The translations under genes were made by a program, and so were the position numbers. Shown one piece after another: positions 43,263 to 51,672 of a stretch of 64,000 nucleotides of DNA. Under the pieces are notes generated by a model, which saw only the letters and a program-made list of their open reading frames with translations, was not told the origin of the DNA and made no database searches. Where the stretch lies: the NCBI GenBank assembly GCA_963742795.1, contig CAVUNL010000003.1, forward strand, positions 310,001 through 374,000, in the 5' to 3' direction. The first letter of the stretch is position 1. Every line of letters starts with the position of its first letter. Source of the DNA: Palsa-504 sp963742795 (GTDB lineage Bacteria > Actinomycetota > Actinomycetes > Streptosporangiales > Streptosporangiaceae).

Positions 43263-45353
43263 ATGAGCACCGAACCGCCGCCGGCCAAGCAGGTCCCCCA
43301 CGAGCGCACCTACCACGGCGACACCGTGACCGACGAGTACGCGTGGCTGGCCGCCAAGGACGACCCGGACACGATCGCCTACCTGAAGGCCGAGAACGCC
43401 TACACCGAGGCGGTCACCGCCGGGCTCGCCCCGCTCCAGGAGCAGATCTTCGCCGAGATCAAGGCCCGGACGCAGGAGAGCGACCTGTCGGTCCCGGTGC
43501 GCAAGGGCGAGTGGTGGCAGTACGCCCGGACGGTCGAGGGCCAGCAGTACGTGGTGCACTGCCGCCGCGCGGTCCGGCCGGGCGAGGTCATCCCGCCCCT
43601 GGCCGAGGACGGTCAGCCGCTGGACGGGGAAGAGGTGCTGCTCGACGACAACGAGCTGGCCGCCGGGGCGGGCTTCTTCGCCCTGGGCGCTTACCAGCCG
43701 AGCCCGGACTGGCGCTGGCTGGCCTACTCCACCGACTTCAGTGGCGACGAGCGGTTCACGATCCGGATCAAGGACCTGGCTACCGGGGCCCTGCTGCCCG
43801 ACGAGATCCCGGGTGCCTACTACGGGTGCTCGTGGTCGCTGGATGGTTCGGTCCTGTTCTACGTGACGGTCGATGACGCGTGGCGGCCCTACCGGGTGTG
43901 GCGGCACCGGATCGGCACCCCGGCCGACCAGGACGTCATGCTGTACGAGGAGGCCGACCAGCGCTTCCACGTCGACGTGGGCCACACCCGCAGCGAGCGC
44001 TACATCGTGATCCACAGCGCCAGCGTGCTGACCAGCGAAGTGTGGCTGCTGGACGCGGCCGCCGCAGAGGGTGAGTTCACCGTGGTGACCCCGCGCCGGC
44101 AGGGTCTGGACTACAGCGTCGACGACGCCGGGGACCGGCTGCTGATCCTGCACAACGACCACGCGGAGAACTTCGAGATCGCCACCGCGCCGCTGTCGGC
44201 TCCGCAGGACTGGACCCCCCTGGTGCCGCACCGGGCCGACACCCGGCTGCTGGGCATGGCCGCGTTCGCGGACTTCATCGTGGTCTACTTCCGGCGCGAC
44301 GGGCTCACCGGGCTCCGGATCCTCAGTGCCGGCGGCGGTGAGCGGGAGATCGCGTTCGACGAGCCGATCTACCGGGTCGGGCCGGGACCGAATCCCGAGT
44401 ACGACTCCACCCGGTTCCGCCTGTCGTATACCTCGCTGATCACGCCGGGCTCGGTCTACGACTGCGACATGGCCACCGGCGAGCTGACCCTGCTCAAGCG
44501 CCAGCCGGTGCTGCCGTCCCCGTCGGGCCAGCCCTACCGGCCGCAGGACTACGAGCAGCACCGCGAGTGGGCAGTCGCGACCGACGGCACGCGGATCCCG
44601 ATCTCGCTCGTGCACCGCAAGGGCACGCCTCGTGACGGTAGTGCTCCATGCCTCCTGTACGGCTATGGCAGCTACGAGATATCCCGGGACCCGGCCTTCT
44701 CCATCCCGGTCCTGTCGCTGCTCGACCGGGGGTTCGTCTACGCGATCGCGCACGTCAGGGGCGGCGGCGAGCTGGGCCGGGCCTGGTACACCGACGGCAA
44801 GCTGCTGCACAAGAAGAACACCTTCACCGACTTCATCGCGTGCGCGGAGCACCTGGAGCGGTCGGGCTGGACCTCGGCCTCCCGGCTGGTGGCCCGGGGC
44901 GGCTCGGCGGGCGGCCTGCTGATGGGCGCGGTGGCCAACCTAGCGCCGCAGGACTTCGCCGGCATCGTGGCCCAGGTGCCGTTCGTCGACGCGCTGAACA
45001 CGATCCTGGACCCGTCGCTGCCGCTGACCGTGACCGAATGGGAGGAGTGGGGCGACCCGCTGCACGACCCGCAGGTCTACGCGTACATGAAGTCCTACAC
45101 GCCGTACGAGAACGTGACCGGTCAGGTCTACCCGCCGATCTTCGCCCTGGGCGGCCTGAACGACACCCGGGTGACCTACCATGAGCCCGCCAAGTGGATC
45201 GCGCGGCTGCGCGCGGTGGCCAAGGGCGGCCCGTTCCTGCTCAAGATCGAGATGGAGGCGGGCCACGGCGGCCGCAGCGGCCGCTACGACGCCTGGCGGG
45301 AAGAGGCCCTGGTGCTGGCCTGGGTAGTGCAGACGGCTTCGGGGGGCTCCTAG
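43263..45353 (+). CDS. ptrB: Oligopeptidase B/protease II (prolyl oligopeptidase family S9A)
   Basis: A 696-residue cytosolic protease. An N-terminal cap and seven-bladed propeller occupy residues about 1-410, and the alpha/beta hydrolase domain about 420-696. The Ser is in ARGGSAGGLLMG, with FALGGLNDTRVTYHEPAKW (Asp) and EMEAGHGGRSGRYD (His). Family members cut peptides shorter than about 30 residues after basic residues. It starts at 43263, divergent from DyP across 136 bp, and converges with prs with a 4-bp overlap. Confidence 0.88.
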   Translation: MSTEPPPAKQVPHERTYHGDTVTDEYAWLAAKDDPDTIAYLKAENAYTEAVTAGLAPLQEQIFAEIKARTQESDLSVPVRKGEWWQYARTVEGQQYVVHCRRAVRPGEVIPPLAEDGQPLDGEEVLLDDNELAAGAGFFALGAYQPSPDWRWLAYSTDFSGDERFTIRIKDLATGALLPDEIPGAYYGCSWSLDGSVLFYVTVDDAWRPYRVWRHRIGTPADQDVMLYEEADQRFHVDVGHTRSERYIVIHSASVLTSEVWLLDAAAAEGEFTVVTPRRQGLDYSVDDAGDRLLILHNDHAENFEIATAPLSAPQDWTPLVPHRADTRLLGMAAFADFIVVYFRRDGLTGLRILSAGGGEREIAFDEPIYRVGPGPNPEYDSTRFRLSYTSLITPGSVYDCDMATGELTLLKRQPVLPSPSGQPYRPQDYEQHREWAVATDGTRIPISLVHRKGTPRDGSAPCLLYGYGSYEISRDPAFSIPVLSLLDRGFVYAIAHVRGGGELGRAWYTDGKLLHKKNTFTDFIACAEHLERSGWTSASRLVARGGSAGGLLMGAVANLAPQDFAGIVAQVPFVDALNTILDPSLPLTVTEWEEWGDPLHDPQVYAYMKSYTPYENVTGQVYPPIFALGGLNDTRVTYHEPAKWIARLRAVAKGGPFLLKIEMEAGHGGRSGRYDAWREEALVLAWVVQTASGGS

Positions 45354-46282
45354 CGGTCGAACAGGGAGCTGACTGACTCGCCGTTGTGGATGCGGCTGAT
45401 CGCCTCGGCCAGGGCGGGGGCCACCGACAGCACGCGCAGCTTCGGGTAGTCGGCCGGGACCGGCGCGGAGTTGGTGCACACCACCTCGGTCACGTCCATG
45501 GCGGTCAGCTTGTCCAGCGCGTTGTCGGCGAACAGGCCGTGCGTGCAGGCCACGGCCACCGAACACACCTCCTGCTCGCGTAGCCGGTCCAGCAGCTCGA
45601 ACACGGTGGTGCCGCGGGAGATCTCGTCGTCGATGACGATCACGTCCCGGCCGGTCACCTCGCCGATGATCGCGGTGATCCGGACCTTGGTGTCGCTGAT
45701 CCGCTCCTTCGAGCCCGCCGCGACCGGCACGCCCAGCCGCCGGGCGAAGTCCGCGGCGCTCTTGGCGTAGCCGAGATCCGGCGCGACCACCACGGTGTTG
45801 GACCGGTCCCGGTCGCGGAAATGCGCGGACAACTCGCGCAGCGCGTGCAGGTGGTCCACCGGGACGGAGAAGAACCCGTGCACCTGCGGCGAGTGCAGGG
45901 TCAGCGTGAGCACCCGGTCGACGCCCGCGGTGACCAGCAGGTCGGCGACGAGCCGGCCGCCGATGGAGATCCTGGGCTTGTCCTTCTTGTCCGACCGGCC
46001 GTACGCGTAGTGCGGTATCACCGCGGTCACCCGGGCAGCCGACGCGCCGCGGGCCGCGTCCGCCATCAGCAGCAGCTCGACCAGGTGCTCCTGCACCGGG
46101 TTAACCAGCGGCTGGATGATGAACACGTCCCGTTCCCGGCAGTTGGCCTGAAGCTGGACCTCCAGGCAGTCGTTCGCGAACCGTTCCAGCTGGACCGGCT
46201 GCTGAGGCACGGCCAGGAACGCGCAGATCTCGGCGGTCAGCGCCGGGTGAGCGCTGCCGCCGAACACCGCGATCTCACGCAC
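45350..46282 (-). CDS. prs: Ribose-phosphate pyrophosphokinase (PRPP synthetase-like)
   Basis: A 310-residue enzyme: VREIAVFGGSAHPALTAEICAFL, the flexible-loop region AVIPHYAYGRSDKKDKPRISIGGRLVADLL, and the PRPP loop VIVIDDEISRGTTVFELL. It makes PRPP from ribose-5-phosphate and ATP. FGGSAHP replaces the common FSGxANP and overall divergence from canonical Prs suggests a secondary copy. The GTG at 46282 overlaps the adenylate kinase stop by 8 bp, so the two are translationally coupled. Confidence 0.83.
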   Translation of the reverse strand: MREIAVFGGSAHPALTAEICAFLAVPQQPVQLERFANDCLEVQLQANCRERDVFIIQPLVNPVQEHLVELLLMADAARGASAARVTAVIPHYAYGRSDKKDKPRISIGGRLVADLLVTAGVDRVLTLTLHSPQVHGFFSVPVDHLHALRELSAHFRDRDRSNTVVVAPDLGYAKSAADFARRLGVPVAAGSKERISDTKVRITAIIGEVTGRDVIVIDDEISRGTTVFELLDRLREQEVCSVAVACTHGLFADNALDKLTAMDVTEVVCTNSAPVPADYPKLRVLSVAPALAEAISRIHNGESVSSLFDR

Positions 46283-46946
46283 AGCGGGGACCCTTGTTCG
46301 CCTGCTCGAACGGCGGCAGGCCGAGGCACTTCCTGATCTGCTCCTGGACGACCTCGCGGGCGGGCTTCGCGTCCACCGTGAAGACGTACTCCTTGCGGCG
46401 GAACAGGTCAAGCGCCGGGCTGGTCTGGGTGTGGTAGTCCCGCAGCCTGACGACCAGCGCCTCCTCGGTGTCGTCTTCCCTGGTCACCAGCTGTCCGCCG
46501 CACGAGTCGCACTGGCCCGCGACCTTCGGGCTGTCGGCGATCAGGTTGTAGTCCATGCCGCAGCCGGCGCACAGCCTGCGGTTGAGGATCCGGCGGCGGA
46601 CATCGCTGTCGGGCATGTCCAGCTCGACGACCCCGTCGATGTCGTAGGTCTCCAGGAAGAACTCGGCCTGCCTGCGGTTCCGCGGGAACCCGTCGATGAT
46701 GAAGCCGAAGTTCCAGTCGTGCTGGGTGAGCCGGTCCCTGACTACCGACTCCACCAGGTCGTCTCCGACCAGTTCCCCGGCCGCCATAGTGCGCCGGACC
46801 ACCGCGCCTGTCTTGGTGTGGTTCTGCACGTTCCAGCGGAAGATGTCCCCGACGCTGATGTGCACGATGTCCAGGTCAGCGGCCAGCAGCTGGCTCTGCG
46901 TGCCCTTGCCGCTGCCCTGCACGCCCATGATCACGTATTTGCGCAT
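46275..46946 (-). CDS. adk: Adenylate kinase-like nucleoside monophosphate kinase
   Basis: A 223-residue P-loop kinase: GVQGSGKGTQSQLLA, GFIIDGFPRNRRQAEFF (NMP-binding), and a LID zinc site RLCAGCGMDYN ... CDSCGGQLVTREDD. It phosphorylates AMP or a related NMP, and Prs produces AMP, so adk and prs form a metabolic pair here. The C-terminal part is longer and more divergent than house-keeping Adk, suggesting a paralogue. The start is 1 bp after the stop of the upstream hypothetical gene. Confidence 0.87.
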   Translation of the reverse strand: MRKYVIMGVQGSGKGTQSQLLAADLDIVHISVGDIFRWNVQNHTKTGAVVRRTMAAGELVGDDLVESVVRDRLTQHDWNFGFIIDGFPRNRRQAEFFLETYDIDGVVELDMPDSDVRRRILNRRLCAGCGMDYNLIADSPKVAGQCDSCGGQLVTREDDTEEALVVRLRDYHTQTSPALDLFRRKEYVFTVDAKPAREVVQEQIRKCLGLPPFEQANKGPRCA

Positions 46947-46947
46947 G

Positions 46948-47310
46948 TCAACAGCCTGGCATATGGGGTCGTGTCATGCCCGGTAAGGCTCGGTGATGGG
47001 CAGGGCGCAGGCCGAGCTTGCGCTCGCAGGCCCGCCGCACCGAACGGCTGAGCAGCGGGCGCAGCTGCGGCCAGTCGTCGCGCAGCCGCCGCGGGTTGAC
47101 GAACCGGGCCAGGTCGTTCCGCCTGCCCTGGCTGAGCACGATGTTGTAGAGCAGCAGCCTGGGCTTCTCCGAAGCGACGTCGAACTCGCGCAGGCCGTGC
47201 CAGGTCAGGTGGACCGGCAGCACGACCACCCCCTGCCAGGGCCCGTGCAGGTCATCGAGCCGGTCCGGCAGCCGCGCGGCCTCGGGCGACCACCCGGCGA
47301 ACACGCTCAT
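46948..47310 (-). CDS. Conserved hypothetical protein, first gene of the adk-prs operon
   Basis: A 120-residue protein: FAGWSPEAARLPDRLDDLHGPWQGVVVLPVHLTWHGLREFDVASEKPRLLLYNIVLSQGRRNDLARFVN, with a basic C-terminus. I have seen similar actinomycete proteins without an assigned role. No signal peptide or membrane segment is visible. It ends 1 bp before adk, so it belongs to a three-gene operon with the two nucleotide enzymes. Confidence 0.7.
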   Translation of the reverse strand: MSVFAGWSPEAARLPDRLDDLHGPWQGVVVLPVHLTWHGLREFDVASEKPRLLLYNIVLSQGRRNDLARFVNPRRLRDDWPQLRPLLSRSVRRACERKLGLRPAHHRALPGMTRPHMPGC

Positions 47311-47374
47311 GGAAGAATTATCGGTGACCGGCCGGCCGCCGACACCACTTTCCGGGCAGCGATACGCTCATGAC

Positions 47375-47884
47375 ATGGACGACACGGCGCAGACTGGGCC
47401 CGCTGCGCCGGCGGGCCCGGTCGGCCCTCCGCAGGCCGACACCGGGGAGACCGCCGCGCCCGAGCGCCCCGGGCCGGTGTGGCGGTTCCTCATCCAGCCC
47501 CGCTGGCTGGGCTGGCACCTGCTCATGGTCGTGTCCTTCTGGGGCATGCTCTGGCTCGGTGACTGGCAGCTCCGCCGCGCGCTCGCCGGCAACGGGCTGA
47601 GCTGGGCCTACACGTTCGAGTGGCCGCTGTTCGCCGGTTTCGCCGTGGTGTTCTGGGCCAAGACGATCAAGGACGAGTTCCGGATCAAGCGGGACGGGCC
47701 GCAGGGCACGCTCGCCGGGCCTTCGGGCTCGGACGATCTCCCGGTCAGCGTCCGGCCCGTCCAGGTCAGCGCCGGCACCGCCGAGGACGACGAGGACGAG
47801 GAGCTCAGCGCCTACAACGCCTACCTGGCCCGGCTCAACGCCGAGGTCAAGCGCCACGGCAGGTGGCACGGACTGCGAAGCTAG
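47375..47884 (+). CDS. Two-helix membrane protein of unknown function
   Basis: A 169-residue protein with a Pro/Ala-rich cytoplasmic N-tail (1-45), two hydrophobic helices (WHLLMVVSFWGMLWLGDWQL; YTFEWPLFAGFAVVFWAKTI) and an acidic/basic tail ending VKRHGRWHGLRS. It lies 12 bp before the DUF3817 membrane protein and probably shares its operon. I do not recognise a named family. Confidence 0.7.
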   Translation: MDDTAQTGPAAPAGPVGPPQADTGETAAPERPGPVWRFLIQPRWLGWHLLMVVSFWGMLWLGDWQLRRALAGNGLSWAYTFEWPLFAGFAVVFWAKTIKDEFRIKRDGPQGTLAGPSGSDDLPVSVRPVQVSAGTAEDDEDEELSAYNAYLARLNAEVKRHGRWHGLRS

Positions 47885-47896
47885 GGAGATAGAGCT

Positions 47897-48232
47897 GTGG
47901 AAGCAGCGGTACTCCGGTACCGGGTGATGGCTTACGTGACCGGTGTGGTGCTGGTGGTGTTGTGTTTTGTCGGCATCCCGCTGCAGGTAGCGGGCCATCC
48001 GGCCGTGGCCAACAACGTCGGCGTGGTGCACGGCATCTTGTACATCATCTACCTGGTGTTCGCGTGGATCTTGTCCAGGAAGCTGGAGCTGGCCACCAAG
48101 CCGACCGTGATCATGCTGCTGGCCGGCACCATCCCGATCATGACGTTCATCGTCGAGCGCTGGGTCACCCGCCGGTTCATCAATCCCGCGCTGGCTGCGC
48201 AGCTTCAGCCGGCGCAGCCCGTGAGACGTTGA
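47897..48232 (+). CDS. DUF3817 membrane protein
   Basis: A 111-residue protein with three helices of the DUF3817 family: YRVMAYVTGVVLVVLCFVGIPLQ, HGILYIIYLVFAWILSRKL, VIMLLAGTIPIMTFIVERWV. The GTG at 47897 follows GGGAGATAG. Its TGA overlaps the methyltransferase TTG. Function unknown; linked here to RNA methyltransferases. Confidence 0.85.
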   Translation: MEAAVLRYRVMAYVTGVVLVVLCFVGIPLQVAGHPAVANNVGVVHGILYIIYLVFAWILSRKLELATKPTVIMLLAGTIPIMTFIVERWVTRRFINPALAAQLQPAQPVRR

Positions 48233-48897
48233 GCGAGCACCCGGAGCCAGCGGGTGACCACTACTTCTCGGCGCGGCCGCGGGCCCCGCACCGGCCCGGG
48301 CTGGTCCGGGTGGTCCTGCCCGACGTCTACCTGGAGCTGGCCACCGACGCCGGGGTCTTCTCTCCCGGTCGGCTCGATCCCGGCACCCGCCTGCTGCTCG
48401 ACGAGGCTCCGCCCCCGCCGCCCGCGGGCGACCTGCTCGACCTCGGCTGCGGCTACGGCCCGATCGCCTGCGTGCTGGCCAAGCGGTCGCCCGGCGCGAC
48501 GGTCTGGGCGGTCGACGTGAACGAACGGGCGCTCGAGCTGTGCGCGCGGAACGCCACCACGGCCGGGCTGCCCAACGTGCGTTGCGTCACCCCGGATGAC
48601 CCGTCCGTTCCGCCGCGGCTGGCCGGCCTCTGGTCCAACCCGCCCGTCCGCATCGGCAAGGCGGCGTTGCACGACCTGCTGTCCGCGTGGCTCGGCCGCC
48701 TGTCTGGTAGCGGTGCTGGTGGCGGTGCTGGTGGCGGGCAGGCCTACCTCGTGGCCGGGCGCAACCTCGGCGCCGATTCACTGCACCGCTGGCTGGCCGA
48801 ACAAGGCTGGCTCGTGACACGGCGGGCCGCTCGGAGCGGTTACCGTCTGCTCCAGGTCGAATTTTTGCCCGAACGAGCCGTGGTGACTCCCCCGTGA
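48229..48897 (+). CDS. SAM-dependent methyltransferase (RsmC/MTS type)
   Basis: A 222-residue class I methyltransferase: DHYFSARP ... LLDLGCGYGPIACVLAKRSPGATVWAVDVNERALELCARNA (SAM motif I) and LWSNPPVRIGKAAL (NPPY-like catalytic motif of base N-methyltransferases). It corresponds to the C-terminal half of RsmC/RsmD-type 16S rRNA G-N2 methyltransferases and probably modifies rRNA. A Gly-rich insert (GSGAGGGAGGG) lies near residue 165. The TTG start at 48229 overlaps the DUF3817 stop (TTGA), and its own TGA overlaps the next GTG. Confidence 0.8.
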   Translation: MSEHPEPAGDHYFSARPRAPHRPGLVRVVLPDVYLELATDAGVFSPGRLDPGTRLLLDEAPPPPPAGDLLDLGCGYGPIACVLAKRSPGATVWAVDVNERALELCARNATTAGLPNVRCVTPDDPSVPPRLAGLWSNPPVRIGKAALHDLLSAWLGRLSGSGAGGGAGGGQAYLVAGRNLGADSLHRWLAEQGWLVTRRAARSGYRLLQVEFLPERAVVTPP

Positions 48898-49478
48898 CCA
48901 CGCCCGTGCCGCCCGGCGGCGACGCCAAGGCGCCTCACCAGCTTCGCCCGGTCGAGGTCAAGCGGCTGAACCGCGAGTGGCGCCGGGTCAGCGAGACGCG
49001 GCTGGCGCTGCTGCTGGACTCGGTCGGGCAGCCGTTCAACGTCGGCTCCATCGTCCGCTCGGCGGCCGCCTTCGGCGCCGAGCACCTGTGGCTGTGCGGC
49101 AGTACCGCGCCGCTGTCCCATCCGGGGGTGGGCAAGACGGCGCTCGGCACCCAGCGGCTGGTCCAGGCGAGCACCGAGGCCAGCGCGGTCGCCGCGGCCA
49201 AGGCTGCCTCGGCCGCGGGCCTGCGGGTGGTGGCCATCGAGCTGGCCTCGGGCGCGGTTCCGCTGCACGAGGCGCCGCTGGACGGCGACGTGTGCCTGGC
49301 GGTAGGCAACGAGGACCACGGATGTTCGGCGGCCCTGCTCGCGGCGGCCGACGTGGTGGCGTACATCCCGCAGCCGGGCCGGGTCGGGTCGCTCAACGTG
49401 GCCGTGGCGGCCGCCGTGGCCATGGCCGAGGCGCGCCGCCGGGCCTGGGCCCACGTGGAGTACCCGCCGTTCGCCTGA
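48894..49478 (+). CDS. SpoU/TrmH-family RNA 2'-O-methyltransferase
   Basis: A 194-residue SPOUT enzyme: QPFNVGSIVRSAAAFGAEHLWL (motif 1 Arg), LAVGNEDHGCS (motif 2), IPQPGRVGSLNVAVAAAVA (motif 3 knot). It has no N-terminal RNA-binding extension beyond about 25 residues. It methylates a ribose in tRNA or rRNA. The GTG at 48894 overlaps the previous stop, so the two methyltransferases are coupled. Confidence 0.87.
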   Translation: MTTPVPPGGDAKAPHQLRPVEVKRLNREWRRVSETRLALLLDSVGQPFNVGSIVRSAAAFGAEHLWLCGSTAPLSHPGVGKTALGTQRLVQASTEASAVAAAKAASAAGLRVVAIELASGAVPLHEAPLDGDVCLAVGNEDHGCSAALLAAADVVAYIPQPGRVGSLNVAVAAAVAMAEARRRAWAHVEYPPFA

Positions 49479-49537
49479 CGATGACGCGACACGCGCCGTT
49501 CACCCCGCATACCAGGTCAGCATGCATACTTGCCATC

Positions 49538-50332
49538 GTGCGCGTTCCCTTCCTCGATCACCCGCAGCCCATCGCCTTCGCCCACCGTGGCGGCGCGGCC
49601 CACGCCCCGGAGAACTCCTGGGCCGCGTTCGAGCACGCCATCAAGCTGGGGTACGCGTACCTCGAGACCGATGCCCGCGCGACCTCGGACCGGAAGCTGG
49701 TGGCCTTCCACGACCGCACGCTGGACCGGGTCACCGACGCGTCCGGCCCGCTCAACGCGCTGTCCTACCGTGAGGTCGCCGCGTTGCGGGTCTCGGGCAC
49801 CGAACCGATACCGCTCCTCGAGGACCTGATCGCCGCCTGGCCCGATGTGCGCTTCAACATCGACCTGAAGGATGCGCCCGGGATCACCCTGCTGCCCGAG
49901 GTGCTGCGCCGCACCAGGGCGTGGGACCGGGTCTGCGTGACCTCGTTCTCCGGTAACCGGCTCCGGACCGCCCGCGGGCTGCTCGACCAGCCGGTGTGCA
50001 TGGCCACCTCGCCGACCGCGATCGCCGGCGTCCGCTGCAACGTCGGCACCTCCGAGCGCTGGCCGCAGATCCGGCTGCTGGCCAGCTTCCTGGCCCGGGC
50101 GTGCGTGCGCTGCGCCCAGGTGCCGGGGACGGTGGCGACCGGGACGTTCGTGCGCCGGGCGCACGCACTCGGCCTCGACGTCCACGTCTGGACCATCAAC
50201 GACCGGGCCGAGATGATCCGCTACCTGGACCTGGGTGCCGACGGCATCATGACCGATGACATCGAGACGCTGCGTGACGTGCTGATCGAGCGTGGTCAGT
50301 GGCATCCCCGGGTGGGTTCCGCCACCCCTTAA
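49538..50332 (+). CDS. Glycerophosphodiester phosphodiesterase
   Basis: A 264-residue GDPD TIM barrel: IAFAHRGGAAHAPENSWAAFEHA (HRGG with Glu ligand), YLETDARATSDRKLVAFHDRTLDR (ExD...HD), and VHVWTINDRAEM near the C-terminus. It hydrolyses glycerophosphodiesters to glycerol-3-phosphate and an alcohol. There is no signal peptide, so it is cytosolic. The GTG at 49538 matches the family N-terminus. Confidence 0.87.
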   Translation: MRVPFLDHPQPIAFAHRGGAAHAPENSWAAFEHAIKLGYAYLETDARATSDRKLVAFHDRTLDRVTDASGPLNALSYREVAALRVSGTEPIPLLEDLIAAWPDVRFNIDLKDAPGITLLPEVLRRTRAWDRVCVTSFSGNRLRTARGLLDQPVCMATSPTAIAGVRCNVGTSERWPQIRLLASFLARACVRCAQVPGTVATGTFVRRAHALGLDVHVWTINDRAEMIRYLDLGADGIMTDDIETLRDVLIERGQWHPRVGSATP

Positions 50333-50417
50333 GGTGGGTTGGGGAGGAACTGAGCCTGCGTCAGGGCCGATAGCTGCGAACTTTCGTCAGAAACACGGTT
50401 GGGTAACGCCCGCAGCG

Positions 50418-50443
50418 GGAATCTTGTCCGGGTATTCAGTGTT
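50418..50443 (+). promoter_or_regulatory. Sigma-R-type promoter of rbpA
   Basis: GGAAT (50418-50422), exactly 18 bp, then GTT (50441-50443), identical to the known sigma-R/SigH consensus GGAAT-N18-GTT. It lies 38 bp before the rbpA ATG. RbpA is an established sigma-R regulon member in Streptomyces. Confidence 0.75.
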
Positions 50444-50481
50444 GCCCACTAAGACCGTTGACCGCCTGGGAGGCAGCAAGC

Positions 50482-50868
50482 ATGGCTGAACGCGCACTCC
50501 GCGGCACCCGGCTCGGTGCGACGAGCTACGAAAACGACAGGAACACCGACCTGGCACCCCGCCAGGACGTCGCTTTCGACTGCCCGAACGGGCACCACTT
50601 TAGCGTGCCATTCGCGGCGGAGGCGGAACTTCCTGCTACGTGGGAGTGTCGCGTCTGCGGTTCGATCGCCATCGCCGCCACCGGGGAGTCGCCGTCCCCC
50701 AAGAAGGCCAAGCCGCCGCGCAGCCACTGGGACATGCTCATGGAGCGGCGCACGGTGGAGGATCTCGAAGCGGTGCTCGCCGAGCGGCTCGAGGTCATCC
50801 GGGAGCGGCGCGTCACCGAGCGCCGCGATGACCTCGGCAGCAGCCGGACTCAGCGCCGGAGCGCCTAG
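50482..50868 (+). CDS. rbpA: RNA polymerase-binding protein RbpA
   Basis: A 128-residue RbpA: MAERALRGTRLGATSYENDRNTDLAPRQ (N-tail), the core FDCPNGHHFSVPFAAEAELPATWECRVCGS with Cys/His residues, a basic linker KKAKPPRSHWDMLMERR and sigma-interaction domain TVEDLEAVLAERLEVIRERR. RbpA binds the principal sigma factor and stabilises open complexes in actinobacteria. A C-terminal basic tail (RRDDLGSSRTQRRSA) is a little longer than usual. Its promoter is of the thiol-stress sigma-R type. Confidence 0.95.
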   Translation: MAERALRGTRLGATSYENDRNTDLAPRQDVAFDCPNGHHFSVPFAAEAELPATWECRVCGSIAIAATGESPSPKKAKPPRSHWDMLMERRTVEDLEAVLAERLEVIRERRVTERRDDLGSSRTQRRSA

Positions 50869-50911
50869 CTTCTGAGTCCGTCTTAGCTGGCTTCTGAGTC
50901 CGTCTTAGCTG
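50868..50911. repeat. Perfect 22-bp tandem duplication
   Basis: GCTTCTGAGTCCGTCTTAGCTG occurs twice head-to-tail (50868-50889, 50890-50911) between the converging rbpA and ppm ends; each unit carries a TTA, so the reverse-strand stop is duplicated. Confidence 0.85.
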
Positions 50912-51672
50912 GTCCGGCGGGACCTGAGCTGGCGCAGTCGCTGCGCCACGCCCCACTGTGCGACGCGCCAGAACGCCTCCAGGATGATGCTGTTGCTCAT
51001 CTTGCTGGCGCCGTGCTCGCGTTCCACGAACGTGATCGGTACCTCGACGATCTTCAGCCCGGCCTGCGCGACCCGCATGGTCAGGTCGATCTGGAAGCAG
51101 TACCCGGTCGACTGGACCTGGTCCAGGCTGATCGTGCGCAGGGTCGAGGCCCGGTAGGCGCGGAAGCCAGCGGTCGCGTCGCGGACCTCCAGGCCCAGCA
51201 TGAGGCGGGTGTAGACGTTGGCTCCGCGGGACAGCGCCTCGCGGGACCTGGGCCAGTTGACCACCCGGCCGCCGGGCATCCACCGGGATCCGATAGCCAG
51301 GTCCGCGTGGGCCAGCGCGCCGACCAGGACCGGCAGGTGCTCAGGCAGGTGCGAGCCGTCCGCGTCCATCTCCACGATCACGCCGTAGCTGCGCTCCAGC
51401 GCCCAGCTGAACCCGGACATGTACGCCTTGCCCAGGCCCGCCTTCTCCGTCCGGTGCATGACCTGGACGTGCGAGTCGGCCTCGGCCAGCTTGTCCGCGA
51501 TGTCGCCGGTACCGTCCGGACTATTGTCGTCCACGATCAGCAGGTCAGCCTCGGGAAGCGCCGCCCTGACCCGGCCCGTGATGGACTCCAGGTTCTGCCG
51601 CTCGTTATACGTGGGCATGATGACGACGGTCTGCCCGGCCGGCTGCTCGGCGGGCGGATGTGGCTCAGTCAC
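50905..51672 (-). CDS. Polyprenol-phosphate mannosyltransferase-type GT2 (DPM1/Ppm-like)
   Basis: A 255-residue GT-A glycosyltransferase: VVIMPTYNERQNLESITGRVRAALPEADLLIVDDNSPDGT, the DxD-like site IVEMDADGSHLPEHLP, and SKMSNSIILEAFWRVAQW at the end. It transfers mannose from GDP-mannose to polyprenyl phosphate on the cytoplasmic membrane face, supplying lipoglycan and protein mannosylation. It lacks the fused acyltransferase of mycobacterial Ppm1. The GTG at 51672 follows AGAGGTA. It converges with rbpA. Confidence 0.85.
   Translation of the reverse strand: MTEPHPPAEQPAGQTVVIMPTYNERQNLESITGRVRAALPEADLLIVDDNSPDGTGDIADKLAEADSHVQVMHRTEKAGLGKAYMSGFSWALERSYGVIVEMDADGSHLPEHLPVLVGALAHADLAIGSRWMPGGRVVNWPRSREALSRGANVYTRLMLGLEVRDATAGFRAYRASTLRTISLDQVQSTGYCFQIDLTMRVAQAGLKIVEVPITFVEREHGASKMSNSIILEAFWRVAQWGVAQRLRQLRSRRTS

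Noticed and set aside
43248..44852. 534-codon reverse ORF opposite protease II
   Set aside because: No motif or ribosome site; it is antisense to a well-supported S9 protease with intact catalytic residues.
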